Positions 8,566 to 18,762 of a DNA stretch of 64,000 nucleotides are shown one piece after another. How positions within the stretch are numbered: position 1 is the first letter of the stretch; every line of letters begins with the position of its first letter. The position numbers were made by a program, and so were the translations under genes. The stretch is from Microbacterium sp. VKM Ac-2923 (lineage in GTDB: Bacteria; Actinomycetota; Actinomycetes; Actinomycetales; Microbacteriaceae). The notes under the pieces were generated by a model that worked only from the letters and a program-made list of their open reading frames with translations, was not told where the DNA came from and made no database searches. The stretch spans positions 248,001-312,000 of the forward strand of contig NZ_JALGRP010000003.1 in assembly GCF_022815605.1 (NCBI RefSeq). Direction: 5' to 3'.

Positions 8566-10464
8566 ATGGACTCTCGCACTTCCCGACGCCTCCGCGCGGC
8601 CGCCGCTTCAGTGGCCGTCGCGCTGGCGGCCTCGACTTCCATCGGCCTCGTGGCCGCTCCCGCGCTGGCCGCGACGCCCGACATCACCGAGCACGGCGGC
8701 GCGGCTCGCAACGACGGCGACATGACCGACGCCCTCCGCGCCTCGATCGTCGACGGGCCGGCCAAGAACGTCATCCTTCTAATCGGTGACGGCATGGGCG
8801 ACTCCGAGATCACCGTCGCCCGCGACTACGCCGAGGGTGCCGCCGGGCGGTTCGCCGGCATCGACGCCCTCCCGCTGACCGGGCAGTACACGACGTACTC
8901 GATCGACGAGGCGGGCAAGCCCAACTACGCCTCCGAGTCGGCCTCGACCGCGAGCGCGTGGGCGACGGGCACGAAGACGGTCAACGGCCGTCTCAGCGTC
9001 GACGTCGCGAACAAGCCGCAGGCGACGCTGCTCGAGATCGCCAAGGCCAACGGCCTGAAGACCGGCAACGTCTCGACGGCGGAGATCCAGGATGCGACCC
9101 CCGGTGCGCAGATCTCGCACATCTCCGCCCGCGGGTGCTACGGCCCCGACCAGACGTCGAAGAACTGCGCCTCGGAGGCGCTGGAGAACGGCGGCCTCGG
9201 CTCGATCAGCGAGCAGCTCCTGAACGTGCGCCCCGATGTCACCCTCGGTGGCGGCGCGGCGAGCTTCGCGCAGACCGCGAAGGCGGGCCCGTGGCAGGGC
9301 AAGACCCTCTCGGCGCAGGCCGAGGACCGCGGCTTCACCCTCGTGAAGGACGCCGCGGGTCTCGACGCCGTGACGACGGCGGATGCCGACCGGCCCCTGC
9401 TCGGTCTCTTCACCGAGGGCAACTTCCCGGTGCGCTGGAACGGCCCGGCAGCGACCGACCTGACGGCCGGCGGACAGCTGCCCGCCCCGGTCGCCTGCGC
9501 CGAGAACCCCGACCGCCTCGCGACGGGACTGTCGCTGGCATCCCTCACGTCGAAGGCGATCGACCTGCTCGACGGCGAGGACGGCTTCTTCCTGCAGGTC
9601 GAGGGCGCGAGCATCGACAAGCAGGACCACGCCGCGAACGCGTGCGGCCAGATCGGTGAGACCGTCGACCTCGACGAGGCCGTGCAGGTCGCCCTCGAAT
9701 TCGCTCGCACGCAAGGCGACACCCTCGTGGTCGTCACGGCCGACCACGCCCACACGAGCCAGATCGTGGGCTCGGCCATCCCCGGCCTCAACACCCACCT
9801 GCTCACGGCCGACGGCCAGCCCCTGATCGTCGCCTACGGTACCTCGCCCGCGGGCGGATCGCAGCAGCACACCGGTTCGCAGGTGCGCATCGCCGGGTAT
9901 GGCCCCGGCGCGGCGAACGTCGTCGGCTTGACCGACCAGACCGACCTGTTCTTCACCGCCGCGAACGGTCTCGCGCTTTCTCAGAACCTGGCGGCGCTCA
10001 GCACCGCGGCGACCCTGTCGGTCCCCGCGGAGGTCCGCCCGGGCGCGGAGTTCACGGTCGTGGCGAACGGCTTCGCCGCCGATTGGCAGCTCACCGGCGA
10101 GATCACGGGTGCGGGCGACCTCGGTCAGCGCGATGCGCTCCGCGGTTCCGCCGGCTTCGCTGCCACCGCGCCCACCAAGGAGGGCGCGTATGAGGTGACC
10201 GTCCGCGGCTCGCAGACGGGGACGACCAAGACCGCGTCGTTCACGGTGTCTGCCTCGGCCGCTCCGGTGCCGACGACCACCCCGACTCCGGCGCCCTCGG
10301 CTTCGGCCGGTGCCGGCGCAATCGCCGGTGGAGGCAACGGCGGTGCTCCACTGGCGATGACCGGTGCCGCTCTGCCGATCGGCGCCGCCGTGATCGCGGC
10401 GGGACTGCTCGCAGCCGGCGCCTACCTGCGCGCGCGTCGTCAGCGCCGTACCGACTTCGTCTGA
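8566..10464 (+). CDS. Alkaline phosphatase, secreted and cell-wall anchored
   Basis: 632 residues with a Sec signal peptide (cleavage probably after APALA, near residue 36). PhoA-type motifs are present: metal-binding Asp75 in [10 protein letters not shown], the nucleophile region [13 protein letters not shown] (Ser125), [22 protein letters not shown] and the late metal His in QQHTGSQVR. In E. coli the residue before the nucleophile is Asp; here it is Glu124. An immunoglobulin-like segment follows the catalytic domain, then a Thr/Pro linker and a sorting signal LAMTG (596-600) with a hydrophobic helix and Arg tail, the pattern used by class E sortases. It would release phosphate from organic esters at the cell surface. 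Start chosen from AAGGA eight bases upstream. Confidence 0.93.
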   Translation: MDSRTSRRLRAAAASVAVALAASTSIGLVAAPALAATPDITEHGGAARNDGDMTDALRASIVDGPAKNVILLIGDGMGDSEITVARDYAEGAAGRFAGIDALPLTGQYTTYSIDEAGKPNYASESASTASAWATGTKTVNGRLSVDVANKPQATLLEIAKANGLKTGNVSTAEIQDATPGAQISHISARGCYGPDQTSKNCASEALENGGLGSISEQLLNVRPDVTLGGGAASFAQTAKAGPWQGKTLSAQAEDRGFTLVKDAAGLDAVTTADADRPLLGLFTEGNFPVRWNGPAATDLTAGGQLPAPVACAENPDRLATGLSLASLTSKAIDLLDGEDGFFLQVEGASIDKQDHAANACGQIGETVDLDEAVQVALEFARTQGDTLVVVTADHAHTSQIVGSAIPGLNTHLLTADGQPLIVAYGTSPAGGSQQHTGSQVRIAGYGPGAANVVGLTDQTDLFFTAANGLALSQNLAALSTAATLSVPAEVRPGAEFTVVANGFAADWQLTGEITGAGDLGQRDALRGSAGFAATAPTKEGAYEVTVRGSQTGTTKTASFTVSASAAPVPTTTPTPAPSASAGAGAIAGGGNGGAPLAMTGAALPIGAAVIAAGLLAAGAYLRARRQRRTDFV

Positions 10465-10475
10465 GTCGCACCCTT

Positions 10476-10512
10476 AACGCCCGTCCCCGCCCCGGCGGGG
10501 GCGGGCGTTCCC
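10476..10512 (+). terminator. Alkaline phosphatase terminator
   Basis: Stem aacgcccgtccccgcc with its complement, GC-rich, followed by ccctc. Confidence 0.65.
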
Positions 10513-10659
10513 TCGCGCGCGGATCCGGGGCGGGCGTGGCTATGCCCCCGGCATCAGGGGCGGACACGGATTCTGCCCGGTCTGAGGCGCAGGCGCGGCA
10601 TCCGCACGATCCGGCGGCGGACTCGACACCCGGCTAGGCGTGACCGGATGCCGCAGCGG

Positions 10660-10971
10660 TCAGCCCGCGCGCTCTGCGCGTTTGTGCTCCTGGAAGACGC
10701 GGATGGCTTCGTACCTCTCGGCGGAGCGCGCCTGCCGCTTGGCCGCCTCGACCTCGCGCACCTTGGGCGGCGCCGTGGTCACGAGGTCGTCGAGCAGACG
10801 ACGGAGCGAGGCCTCGATCTCGTCGACGGCGCGGTCGAACACCGGGCGATTGGCCCTCGAGGGCGTCGTCGTGCCGACGATCTTGCGAACGAACTGCTCG
10901 GCGGCATCGTGGCACTCGGCATCCGTCGCCGGGGGCGTGAAGTTGTGCAGGGGGACGATGTTGCGGCACAT
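10660..10971 (-). CDS. DUF2277 family protein
   Basis: 103 residues from ATG at 10,971, giving the family's typical N-terminus MCRNIVPLHNFTPPAT. The body, with the conserved run RRLLDDLVTTAPPKVREVEA, is all helical and highly charged, with no transmembrane segment. DUF2277 proteins are small, widespread in actinobacteria and of unknown function. Longer upstream starts in the same frame give a low-complexity Arg/Pro extension and were not used. The gene is divergent from the acyl-CoA ligase gene. Confidence 0.88.
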   Translation of the reverse strand: MCRNIVPLHNFTPPATDAECHDAAEQFVRKIVGTTTPSRANRPVFDRAVDEIEASLRRLLDDLVTTAPPKVREVEAAKRQARSAERYEAIRVFQEHKRAERAG

Positions 10972-11137
10972 GCCCCACAGGGTAGGCCGATCGCCCGCCG
11001 TTCGCGAGAGTCTCCCACCCATCGGCAAACGCGGCGAGGTCGACTGCGGCCGGCGCGCGGCCGGCGAACGAGCTCGACCGCGCGGCATCCCCGTCAACCG
11101 TGCCCGCAATGTCGGAGGGTCTTGGAAGGATGGAGCC

Positions 11138-12832
11138 ATGCCGGAGTCTCCTTACGCCTCACGTCCGTGGTCGAGTTCGTACGCTGAGGGCGTCCCGCCC
11201 GAGATCGACGTCCCCTCGCAGACCCTCCCCGAGATGCTCGCGGACTCGGTCGCGCGCTACGGCAAGAAGACGGCGCTCGAGTTCTTCGGCGCCCCGACGA
11301 CCTATCGCGAGCTCGGCGACCAGGTGGGCCGCGCCGCCGAGGGACTACGGCGACTGGGCGTACGACCCGGTGACCGCGTCGCGCTGGTGCTGCCGAACTC
11401 GCCCCAGCACGTCGTGGCGTTCTACGCCGCGCTCCGCCTGGGTGCGATCGTCATCGAGCACAACCCGCTCTACACCCCACGCGAGCTCCGTCATCAGTTC
11501 GAGGACCACGGGGCGCGATTCGCGATCGTGTGGGACAAACTCGCCGACACCGTCGCCGATTTTCCGTCCGATCTCGCGCTCGAGCACGTCGTGAGCGTCG
11601 ACATCACCGAGGCGCTCCCCCTCGGTAAGCGGCTCGCCCTTCGCCTGCCCGTGGCCAAGGCCCGCGCGGCGCGCAACCAACTGACCGCCGCCCCGACGTC
11701 GAAGCGACCGCTGGCCTGGAAGAAGCTGCTCACGCACGGCACGCTCGCGCGCAAGCACCACGGACCCGCGCTCGACGACATCGCGCTGCTGCAGTACACC
11801 AGCGGGACCACCGGGAGCCCCAAGGGGGCGGTTCTCACGCACGCGAATCTCCGAGCCAACGCCATGCAGGGGCGCGCGTGGGTGCCCGGGCTCCGCGACG
11901 GCGAGGAGACGTTCTACGGCGTCCTCCCGCTGTTCCACGCCTACGGTCTCACCCTCTGCCTCACCTTTGCCATGAGCATCGGGGCGAAGCTCGTGCTCTT
12001 CCCCAAGTACGACCTCGAGCTGGTCGCTGCAGCGACCAAGAAGAGCCCGCCCACCTTCCTGCCCGCCGTGCCTCCCATCTACGACCAGCTCGCCCGAGCC
12101 GCGGCGCGCGGCACCATCGATCTGACCAGCGTGCGGTTCGCGATCTCAGGCGCGATGAGTCTTCCCGTCGCGACCGTCGACCGCTGGGAGGCCGCCACGG
12201 GAGGGCTGCTCGTCGAGGGGTACGGGATGACGGAGTCGTCCCCCGTCGCGTTGGGGAACCCGATCGGCCCGTCGCGCCGCCCCGGGACGGTGGGGGTGCC
12301 GTTCCCGAGCACCGACATCCGGGTCGTCGACCCCGACGACCCCGCCACCGACCTGCCGCTCGGCGAGGCCGGCGAGTTGCTCCTGCGCGGTCCCCAGGTG
12401 TTCCAGGGCTACTGGAACCGTCCCTCCGACACGGCCGAGACGCTCATCGACGGCGGCTGGCTGCGCACGGGCGACATCGCCTCGGTCTCGAATGACGGCT
12501 TCGTTACGATCGTCGACCGTCTGAAGGAGATCATCATCACCGGCGGCTTCAACGTGTCCCCGAGCGAGGTCGAGGACGTGCTCACCTCGCACCCCGACAT
12601 CGCCGGGGCGGCGGTCGTCGCCCTTCCGAAGTCGTCGGGTGGAGAAGACGTCGCCGCCGCGATCGTGCTGCGCGACGGAGTTGAGGTCGAGCCAGAGGCC
12701 GTCCGCGACTTCTGCAAGACGCGTCTGGCCGCCTACAAGGTGCCTCGGCGCATCGTCGTGGTCGACGATCTGCCTCGTTCGCTCATCGGCAAGGTCCTTC
12801 GACGCGAGGTGCGCGAGCGACTCATGTCGTGA
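11138..12832 (+). CDS. AMP-forming long-chain fatty acid-CoA ligase
   Basis: 564 residues, full length for the ANL superfamily. The phosphate-binding loop LQYTSGTTGSPKGA lies near residue 217, the second motif VEGYGMTESSP near 360, the hinge region WLRTGDIA near 445 and the C-terminal lysine motif PRSLIGKVLRREV at the end. It adenylates a fatty acid and transfers the acyl group to CoA. Substrate chain length cannot be read from the sequence. AAGGA nine bases before the ATG supports the start. It stands alone, convergent with glnE. Confidence 0.93.
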   Translation: MPESPYASRPWSSSYAEGVPPEIDVPSQTLPEMLADSVARYGKKTALEFFGAPTTYRELGDQVGRAAEGLRRLGVRPGDRVALVLPNSPQHVVAFYAALRLGAIVIEHNPLYTPRELRHQFEDHGARFAIVWDKLADTVADFPSDLALEHVVSVDITEALPLGKRLALRLPVAKARAARNQLTAAPTSKRPLAWKKLLTHGTLARKHHGPALDDIALLQYTSGTTGSPKGAVLTHANLRANAMQGRAWVPGLRDGEETFYGVLPLFHAYGLTLCLTFAMSIGAKLVLFPKYDLELVAAATKKSPPTFLPAVPPIYDQLARAAARGTIDLTSVRFAISGAMSLPVATVDRWEAATGGLLVEGYGMTESSPVALGNPIGPSRRPGTVGVPFPSTDIRVVDPDDPATDLPLGEAGELLLRGPQVFQGYWNRPSDTAETLIDGGWLRTGDIASVSNDGFVTIVDRLKEIIITGGFNVSPSEVEDVLTSHPDIAGAAVVALPKSSGGEDVAAAIVLRDGVEVEPEAVRDFCKTRLAAYKVPRRIVVVDDLPRSLIGKVLRREVRERLMS

Positions 12833-12896
12833 GGGCGACCTTCGCTCGAAAGTCGAAGGGGATGCCGCGCGCGCCGGGTGGCGGCGTCCCGTCCGC

Positions 12897-15887
12897 TCAG
12901 CCGTAGAAGAGCTTGTCGAACACGCGTCGCGCCCGTCGCGTCGCACCGAGGTAGTCCTCTTCGACCCGCGTCGCCGAACGAGGCGGATACTCGAGGATCC
13001 GACCGATACCGTCGAGGCGCACGCGGTCGGCGGGCAACACGTCACTCGTCTGCCCCGACAGCAACGTGTTGGCCGAACGCAGCCGGCTGGCCAAGTGCCA
13101 GGCGGCTGCGAGCTTCTCGGCCGCGTCCGCTTCGACGATCCCGGCGTCGACGGCGGCGTGCAGCGCCGCCAGCGTGGAGGTCGTGCGCATCGCCGGGACG
13201 GCGCGGGCGTGCTGCAGTTGCAGGAGCTGCACCAGCCACTCGACGTCGCTGAGCGAGCCCGGCCCGAGTTTCAGGTGGCGCGTGGGATCGGCGCCCTGCG
13301 GAAGGCGTTCGTTCTCGACGCGCGCCTTGATGCGCCGGATCTCCCGTAGCCCGTTCTGATCGGCCGACACCGGGTAGCGCACGTCGTCGGCGAGCTCCAT
13401 GAACGCCGCGATGAGCTTGACGCTGCCCGCGACACCGCGCGCCCGGAGGAGCGCCTGGGCTTCCCACGACAGCGACCAGCGCCGGTAGTACTCTGCGTAC
13501 GCCTCGATCGAGCGGGCGAGCGGCCCGCTCCGCCCCTCGGGCCGCAGCTCCGCGTCGAGGTCGAGGGGGAGGCGGTGATCCTCCGACTGCTCGCGAAGAC
13601 CGGCGACGAGCTTGAGGGCGAGCGCGCTCGCACGCTGAGGGTCGACGCCGTTGGCGCGGTAGACGTACATGACATCGGCATCCGAACCGAAGCCCATCTC
13701 CCGACCGCCGAAGCGCCCCATCGCGATGACCGCGAAGTCGAGGTCGTCGTCTTCGGGTGGAACGACCACGCGACGCACCGCGCGGAGCGTCGCCTGGATC
13801 GTCACCTCGGTGATCGTGGAGAGGGCGTCGGCCAGTTCTTCGAGCGACACCGTGCCGAGGACCGCTGCCATGGCAACACGCAGCATCTCGCGGCGCCGGA
13901 GGGCGCGCACCGAGCGCATGGCGTCGTCGATATTCTGCCAGCGGGTCTGGATCGCCCGCGCTTCCTCTTCGAGCGCTTTGCCCGAGCGAGGTCGCAGCAG
14001 GGCGTCGTCGTCGAGCCACGCGACGGACTCGGGGATCCACTCCATCAGTTCGCCGATGTAGCGGGACCCCGACAACACCCGGGTCAGACTCTCGGCCGCT
14101 CCCGCGGAGTCGCGCAGCATGCGCAGGAACCACGGCGTGTTGCCCAGTCGCTCGCTGATGCGGCGGAAGACGAGCAGACCGTAGTCGGGGTCGACGCCAT
14201 CGGCGAACCACCGGATCATGATCGGCATGAGGTGGCGTTGGATCGTCGACTTGCGGCTGAGGCCGGTGGTGAGCGCCGCGATGTGACGAAGCGCGCCGGC
14301 GGGGTCACGGAAGCCGATGGCCGCGAGACGATCGCGTGCCTGCTCGGTGGACAACGTCCGCTCCCCCTCGGGAAGCGACGCCACGGCCGACAGCAGTGGG
14401 CGATAGAACAAGCGCACGTGGATGTCGCGCACCTCGCGCTTGATGCTCTCCCACGCCGCCTGGACCCCGGATGCCGAGTCGGCCAAGCGCGTCGCCCGCG
14501 CGAGCACGCGCAGGTCGTCGTCCTTCTCGGGCAGGAGCGCCGTGCGGCGGAGCCCGCGCAGCTGCAGACGGTGCTCGAGCAGACGCAGCAGGCGGTAGTC
14601 GCGAGCGAAGGCCTCCGCCTCCGAGCGTCCGATGTACCCCTCGGCCACGAGGGCGTCGAGAGCCTCGAGGCTCCCCCGCTGGCGAATGCGCTCGTCGGTG
14701 AGACCGTGCACGAGCTGGAGCAGCTGCACGGTGAATTCCACATCTCGAATGCCGCCCGGGCCGAGCTTGACCTGCCGGTTCACCTCGGATGCGGGGATGT
14801 GCTCCGTGACGCGCTCGCGCATGCGCTGGACGCCCTCGACGAAGTTCTCGCGCGCGGCGCTGTGCCACACCAGCGGCTGCACGGCTGCGACGTAGTCGGC
14901 ACCGAGGGTCGGGTCGCCCGCGATGGCACGCGCTTTGAGCAGCGCCTGGAACTCCCAGCTCTTCGCCCAGCGGTCGTAGTACTGCTGGTGGGAGGCGAGG
15001 CTTCGGACGAGCGCGCCCTGCTTCCCCTCGGGGCGGAGGTTGGGGTCGACCTCCCACAGGGGCGGCTCGATCTCCGGCCCCGAGATGCCGCGCATCGTCT
15101 GCACGGCGAGGCGGGTGCCGATGTCGATCGCCCGCGCCTCCGACACGACGTCCTCGTCGGCCGTGCCGCCGACGAAGATCACGTCTACATCGCTGACGTA
15201 GTTGAGCTCGCGCGCCCCGGTCTTGCCCATCGCGATGATGGCGAAGCGGGTGGCTTCGACGTTCTCGCGCGGGAACGAGCCGGGCCCGGGAGCCGACACC
15301 CGGGCGCGGGCGACGCTCAGCGATGCCTCAAGGGCGGCGCCGGCGATGTCGGCCAGGGCGGCGGAGACGACATCGATCGCTCCCGCCGGGTCGTCCTGCC
15401 CGAGGTCGTACGCGGCGATGCGGGCCACCAGGCGGCGATAGCGCACGCGCAGGGCGACCCACGCGGCATCCGAGGCGTCGGACGCGAACCCGTCGACGTC
15501 GCCGACGGATGCGAGGAGCTCGGCGCGCATGGTCTGCTCGTCGGGGAGGGTCAGGCCCGCTCCCGAGAGGTGCACGAGTTCGTCGGGATGCCGGAGGTAG
15601 AACTCGGCGAAGCCGTCGGACGCTCCCACCAGATCCCACAGTGCTCGCCAGACCCCCGCGTCGGCGGCCGCCGCGCGCACCGCCGGCGCGTCGCGCCGGG
15701 CTACCTGCAGGATCGACCGGAGGGCGCCGTCGGGGTCGGCGACGCGCTGCGCCAGGCGCATGGCATCCGCTCGCTCGACGCCCACGGTCGCCTCGAGCTC
15801 ACCGAGCAGCGTGTCGGCCTCGGTGAGCCTCGAGAAGCCGGTGCGAGCGAGCGCGGTGAGCGCGGTGGAGCGATCGCCCGAGGTCAT
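12897..15887 (-). CDS. glnE: Glutamine synthetase adenylyltransferase / adenylyl-removing enzyme
   Basis: 996 residues, the usual size. Two nucleotidyltransferase domains are visible: the N-terminal de-adenylylating one with the motif NYVSDVDVIF (about residue 230) and the C-terminal adenylylating one with GFGSDADVMYVY (about residue 732), separated by a helical regulatory linker. It attaches AMP to, or removes it from, Tyr402 of GlnA in response to nitrogen state. It lies 10 bp downstream of glnA2 with no clear ribosome site of its own, so translational coupling is likely. The pairing glnA2-glnE is conserved in actinobacteria (Rv2222c-Rv2221c). Confidence 0.98.
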   Translation of the reverse strand: MTSGDRSTALTALARTGFSRLTEADTLLGELEATVGVERADAMRLAQRVADPDGALRSILQVARRDAPAVRAAAADAGVWRALWDLVGASDGFAEFYLRHPDELVHLSGAGLTLPDEQTMRAELLASVGDVDGFASDASDAAWVALRVRYRRLVARIAAYDLGQDDPAGAIDVVSAALADIAGAALEASLSVARARVSAPGPGSFPRENVEATRFAIIAMGKTGARELNYVSDVDVIFVGGTADEDVVSEARAIDIGTRLAVQTMRGISGPEIEPPLWEVDPNLRPEGKQGALVRSLASHQQYYDRWAKSWEFQALLKARAIAGDPTLGADYVAAVQPLVWHSAARENFVEGVQRMRERVTEHIPASEVNRQVKLGPGGIRDVEFTVQLLQLVHGLTDERIRQRGSLEALDALVAEGYIGRSEAEAFARDYRLLRLLEHRLQLRGLRRTALLPEKDDDLRVLARATRLADSASGVQAAWESIKREVRDIHVRLFYRPLLSAVASLPEGERTLSTEQARDRLAAIGFRDPAGALRHIAALTTGLSRKSTIQRHLMPIMIRWFADGVDPDYGLLVFRRISERLGNTPWFLRMLRDSAGAAESLTRVLSGSRYIGELMEWIPESVAWLDDDALLRPRSGKALEEEARAIQTRWQNIDDAMRSVRALRRREMLRVAMAAVLGTVSLEELADALSTITEVTIQATLRAVRRVVVPPEDDDLDFAVIAMGRFGGREMGFGSDADVMYVYRANGVDPQRASALALKLVAGLREQSEDHRLPLDLDAELRPEGRSGPLARSIEAYAEYYRRWSLSWEAQALLRARGVAGSVKLIAAFMELADDVRYPVSADQNGLREIRRIKARVENERLPQGADPTRHLKLGPGSLSDVEWLVQLLQLQHARAVPAMRTTSTLAALHAAVDAGIVEADAAEKLAAAWHLASRLRSANTLLSGQTSDVLPADRVRLDGIGRILEYPPRSATRVEEDYLGATRRARRVFDKLFYG

Positions 15888-15897
15888 GGGACGACCG

Positions 15898-17238
15898 TCA
15901 GAGTGCTTCGAGGTTGCTCGCGAGCTCGAACGGCGTCACCTGGGCGCGGTACTGCTGCCACTCGCGACGCTTGTTGAGCAGGACGTACTTGAACACCTGC
16001 TCCCCCAACGTCTCGGCGACGAGCTCGGACTCCTCGAGGTACTCGAGGGCGTGGTCCAGGCTCGCCGGGAGCGGCGCATAGCCGAGCGCACGACGTTCGG
16101 CGTCGGTCAGCGACCACACGTTGTCTTCGGCCTCGGCGGGCAGCTCGTACTCCTGCTCGATGCCCTTCAGCCCGGCCGCCAGCATGAGTGCGTACGACAG
16201 GTACGGGTTGGCCGCGGAGTCGAGGGCGCGGTACTCGACCCGGGTCGACTGGCCCTTGTTCGGCTTGTACAGGGGCACACGGACGAGTGCGGAGCGGTTG
16301 TTGTGGCCCCAGCAGATGAAGCTGGGCGCCTCGTCACCGCCCCACAGGCGCTTGTACGAGTTGACGAACTGGTTGGTCACGGCCGAGATTTCGTTTGCGT
16401 GGCGCAGCAGGCCCGCGATGAAGTGACGGCCGACCTTCGACAGCTGGTACTGCCCGCCCTCTTCGTAGAAGGCGTTCATGTCGCCCTCGAACAGCGACAG
16501 GTGCGTGTGCATACCGCTGCCGGGCTGGCCGCTGATGGGCTTGGGCATGAACGTGGCGTAGACGCCCTGCTCGATCGCGACCTCCTTCACGACCGTGCGG
16601 AAGGTCATGATGTTGTCGGCCGTGGTGAGGGCGTCGGCGTAACGCAGGTCGATCTCGTTCTGCCCGGGTCCCCCCTCGTGGTGACTGAACTCGACCGAGA
16701 TGCCGAGGTCTTCGAGCATGCGCACCGAACGACGGCGGAAGTCGTGCGCCGTGCCGCCGGGGACGTTGTCGAAGTAGCCGGCCGAGTCGACAGGCTGCGG
16801 TCGCCCGTCGGGGCCGAGCTGCGAGGACTTCAGCAGGTAGAACTCGATCTCGGGGTGCGTGTAGAACGTGAAACCGGCGTCGGCGGCCTTGGCGAGCGTG
16901 CGCTTGAGCACGTGGCGGGGGTCGGCCACGGCGGGCTGGCCGTCGGGCGTGGTGATGTCGCAGAACATGCGCGCGGTCGGGTCGATCTCGCCGCGCCACG
17001 GCAGGATCTGGAATGTCGTGGGGTCGGGATGCGCGAGGAGGTCGGACTCGTAGGAGCGCGTGAGCCCCTCGATCGCCGACCCGTCGAAGCCCAGTCCCTC
17101 GGTGAAGGCCCCCTCGACCTCGGCCGGGGCGATCGCCACCGACTTCAGCGTCCCCACCACGTCGGTGAACCACAGGCGCACGAACTTGACGCCGCGCTCC
17201 TCGATCGTGCGCAGGACGAAATCACGCTGCTTGTCCAT
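15898..17238 (-). CDS. glnA2: Glutamine synthetase-like GlnA2 (non-adenylylated type)
   Basis: 446 residues. GSI signatures are present (FDGSAIEGL, HPEIEFYLL, SGMHTHLSLF, NNRSALVRVPL). The loop corresponding to the GlnA adenylylation site reads EDNVWSLTDAE, so the modifiable tyrosine is absent and GlnE should not act on it. Homologues in Streptomyces have been shown to be gamma-glutamylpolyamine synthetases, so polyamine or amine use is possible; true glutamine synthesis is not excluded. Two ATGs are two codons apart; GAGGG sits six bases before the second (17,238), which I prefer. It is the first large gene of the glnA2-glnE operon. Confidence 0.93.
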   Translation of the reverse strand: MDKQRDFVLRTIEERGVKFVRLWFTDVVGTLKSVAIAPAEVEGAFTEGLGFDGSAIEGLTRSYESDLLAHPDPTTFQILPWRGEIDPTARMFCDITTPDGQPAVADPRHVLKRTLAKAADAGFTFYTHPEIEFYLLKSSQLGPDGRPQPVDSAGYFDNVPGGTAHDFRRRSVRMLEDLGISVEFSHHEGGPGQNEIDLRYADALTTADNIMTFRTVVKEVAIEQGVYATFMPKPISGQPGSGMHTHLSLFEGDMNAFYEEGGQYQLSKVGRHFIAGLLRHANEISAVTNQFVNSYKRLWGGDEAPSFICWGHNNRSALVRVPLYKPNKGQSTRVEYRALDSAANPYLSYALMLAAGLKGIEQEYELPAEAEDNVWSLTDAERRALGYAPLPASLDHALEYLEESELVAETLGEQVFKYVLLNKRREWQQYRAQVTPFELASNLEAL

Positions 17239-17261
17239 CGTCATCCCTCGTATCGGTGCGT

Positions 17262-17465
17262 TCAGCGGGTGGAGCCGGAGCCCCAGTCGTCACGGGCCTC
17301 TTCTTCAGCCCACTTCTTCGAACGATCCTTGAAGAGCTGCGGCGCGTTGGCCGCCTCCTCGGCGGTGTCGAAGGGGCCGGCGCGATCGACCGCGGGTGAC
17401 TCGTACCCCTGCTCGACCTGGCCGGTCTCGAGGTTGTACCAGTACTTCTTGTTGTCGTCGCTCAC
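17262..17465 (-). CDS. Small SPOR-like conserved protein
   Basis: 67 residues from GTG at 17,465, with GAGGAG four bases upstream. Acidic, with the core KKYWYNLETGQVEQGYES and FDTAEEAANAPQLFKDRSK. Such proteins are annotated in actinobacteria as SPOR-domain-containing and are of unknown role. It lies 23 bp upstream of glnA2 on the same strand, so it is probably cotranscribed. Confidence 0.82.
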   Translation of the reverse strand: MSDDNKKYWYNLETGQVEQGYESPAVDRAGPFDTAEEAANAPQLFKDRSKKWAEEEARDDWGSGSTR

Positions 17466-17560
17466 GATGCTCCTCACGTGGGTCTCGCGTCTCGGCGTGA
17501 ACCGCCGGTGCTCCCCTGATCCTACTGATGCCGACCGTGGGGCTGGATAGGCTGAGGGGT

Positions 17561-18346
17561 ATGGCATCGAATGCGTCACATGCGGTCGGAGTGGACATCG
17601 GCGGAACCGGGATCAAGGCCGGAATCGTCGATCTGGATGCCGGGGAGCTCGTGAGCGACCGCATCAAGGTCGCGACCCCCGCCGGAGCCGAACCCGCCGA
17701 CGTGCTGGCCGCAGTGCGGCAGGTGCTCGAGACGCTCGAGGCTCCGACCGACCTGCCGCTGGGTGTGGCGTTCCCGGCCATCGTGAAGAGCGGCAAGACC
17801 CTGTCCGCCGCGAACGTGTCGAGCTCGTGGATCGGGTTCGAGGCCGAGAAGTTCTTCGAAGACGGCTTGTCGCGCGGCATCCATTTCGCGAACGACGCGG
17901 ACGTGGCCGGCATCGCCGAGGTGCGCTACGGCGCGGCGAAGGGCGTCGAGGGGCTGGTCATCCTCACCACGCTCGGCACCGGCATCGGCTCCGCGATGAT
18001 CTACGACGGCGTCCTCGTGCCCAACAGCGAGCTCGGTCACCTGCAGCGCGCGGGGCACAAAAAGGATGCCGAGCACTTCGCCGCCTACTCGGCGATGGAG
18101 CGCGAGGAACTGTCGTGGGACAAGTGGGCCAAGCGCCTGCAGTGGTACTACGACTACGTCGAGTTCCTCTTCAGCCCCGACCTGATCGTCGTTGGCGGCG
18201 GCGTGTCGAAGCACGCCGAGAACTTCCTGCCGCTGCTCAACCTGCGCGCACCGATCGTTCCGGCGAAGCACCGCAACAACGCGGGCATCATTGGCGCGGC
18301 ATCCCTCGCCGTTCCCGTGCCCGAGGCGCTCCCCGCCGTCAAGTAG
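17561..18346 (+). CDS. ppgK: Polyphosphate glucokinase (ROK family)
   Basis: 261 residues. It begins with the phosphate-binding motif GVDIGGTGIKAG, continues with the sugar-binding catalytic region FANDADVAG, and has the ROK signature TLGTGIGSAM. This length and pattern match strictly polyphosphate- or polyphosphate/ATP-dependent glucokinases of actinobacteria, which phosphorylate glucose to glucose 6-phosphate in the cytosol. The ATG is preceded by TAGGCT ending seven bases upstream and no proper ribosome site, so a leaderless mRNA is expected. Divergent from the glnA2 operon. Confidence 0.95.
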   Translation: MASNASHAVGVDIGGTGIKAGIVDLDAGELVSDRIKVATPAGAEPADVLAAVRQVLETLEAPTDLPLGVAFPAIVKSGKTLSAANVSSSWIGFEAEKFFEDGLSRGIHFANDADVAGIAEVRYGAAKGVEGLVILTTLGTGIGSAMIYDGVLVPNSELGHLQRAGHKKDAEHFAAYSAMEREELSWDKWAKRLQWYYDYVEFLFSPDLIVVGGGVSKHAENFLPLLNLRAPIVPAKHRNNAGIIGAASLAVPVPEALPAVK

Positions 18347-18370
18347 GCGGCTCCCTGGTCGTCCCCGTCG

Positions 18371-18661
18371 TCACGCGGCGTCGACCTGCCGCACGCTGAC
18401 GGCGTTTCGCCAGACGACCGGCGCCCAGTGCCCGCCCTCGCAGGGGACCTCGAGCATGACGACGCGGTCGTTGCCGCCGGTAGCCCAGGCCGGTTCGCGC
18501 GTGGCCGCACGATTCGGCCAGGTTACCCACGCCCACACCGGGCGTTTGTGCGGGTACCAGTCGATCGGGCGCGCCCCCCACGTCTCGGGTTGCAGGGTGC
18601 AGGGGGCGATGGATGCCAGCACCCGCGCGACCATCTCGTCGCTGACCCTCGTCGAACCCAT
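18371..18661 (-). CDS. Small hypothetical protein
   Basis: 96 residues from ATG at 18,661, with GGAAGGGG eight bases upstream. Trp-rich (WYPHKRPVWAWVTWPNR) with an EVPCEGGHWAPVVWR segment; no transmembrane helix or known motif that I recognise. Good codon periodicity and a good ribosome site support it. It is convergent with ppgK. Confidence 0.6.
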   Translation of the reverse strand: MGSTRVSDEMVARVLASIAPCTLQPETWGARPIDWYPHKRPVWAWVTWPNRAATREPAWATGGNDRVVMLEVPCEGGHWAPVVWRNAVSVRQVDAA

Positions 18662-18762
18662 GCGACGGACCCCTTCCCCGGCCGTGCTCGATGGTAGAAC
18701 ATAACTCCGACACTCGACGGCGGAGTGGACGAGAAGCGCATCGTCTCACCCCTGGCATAGGG

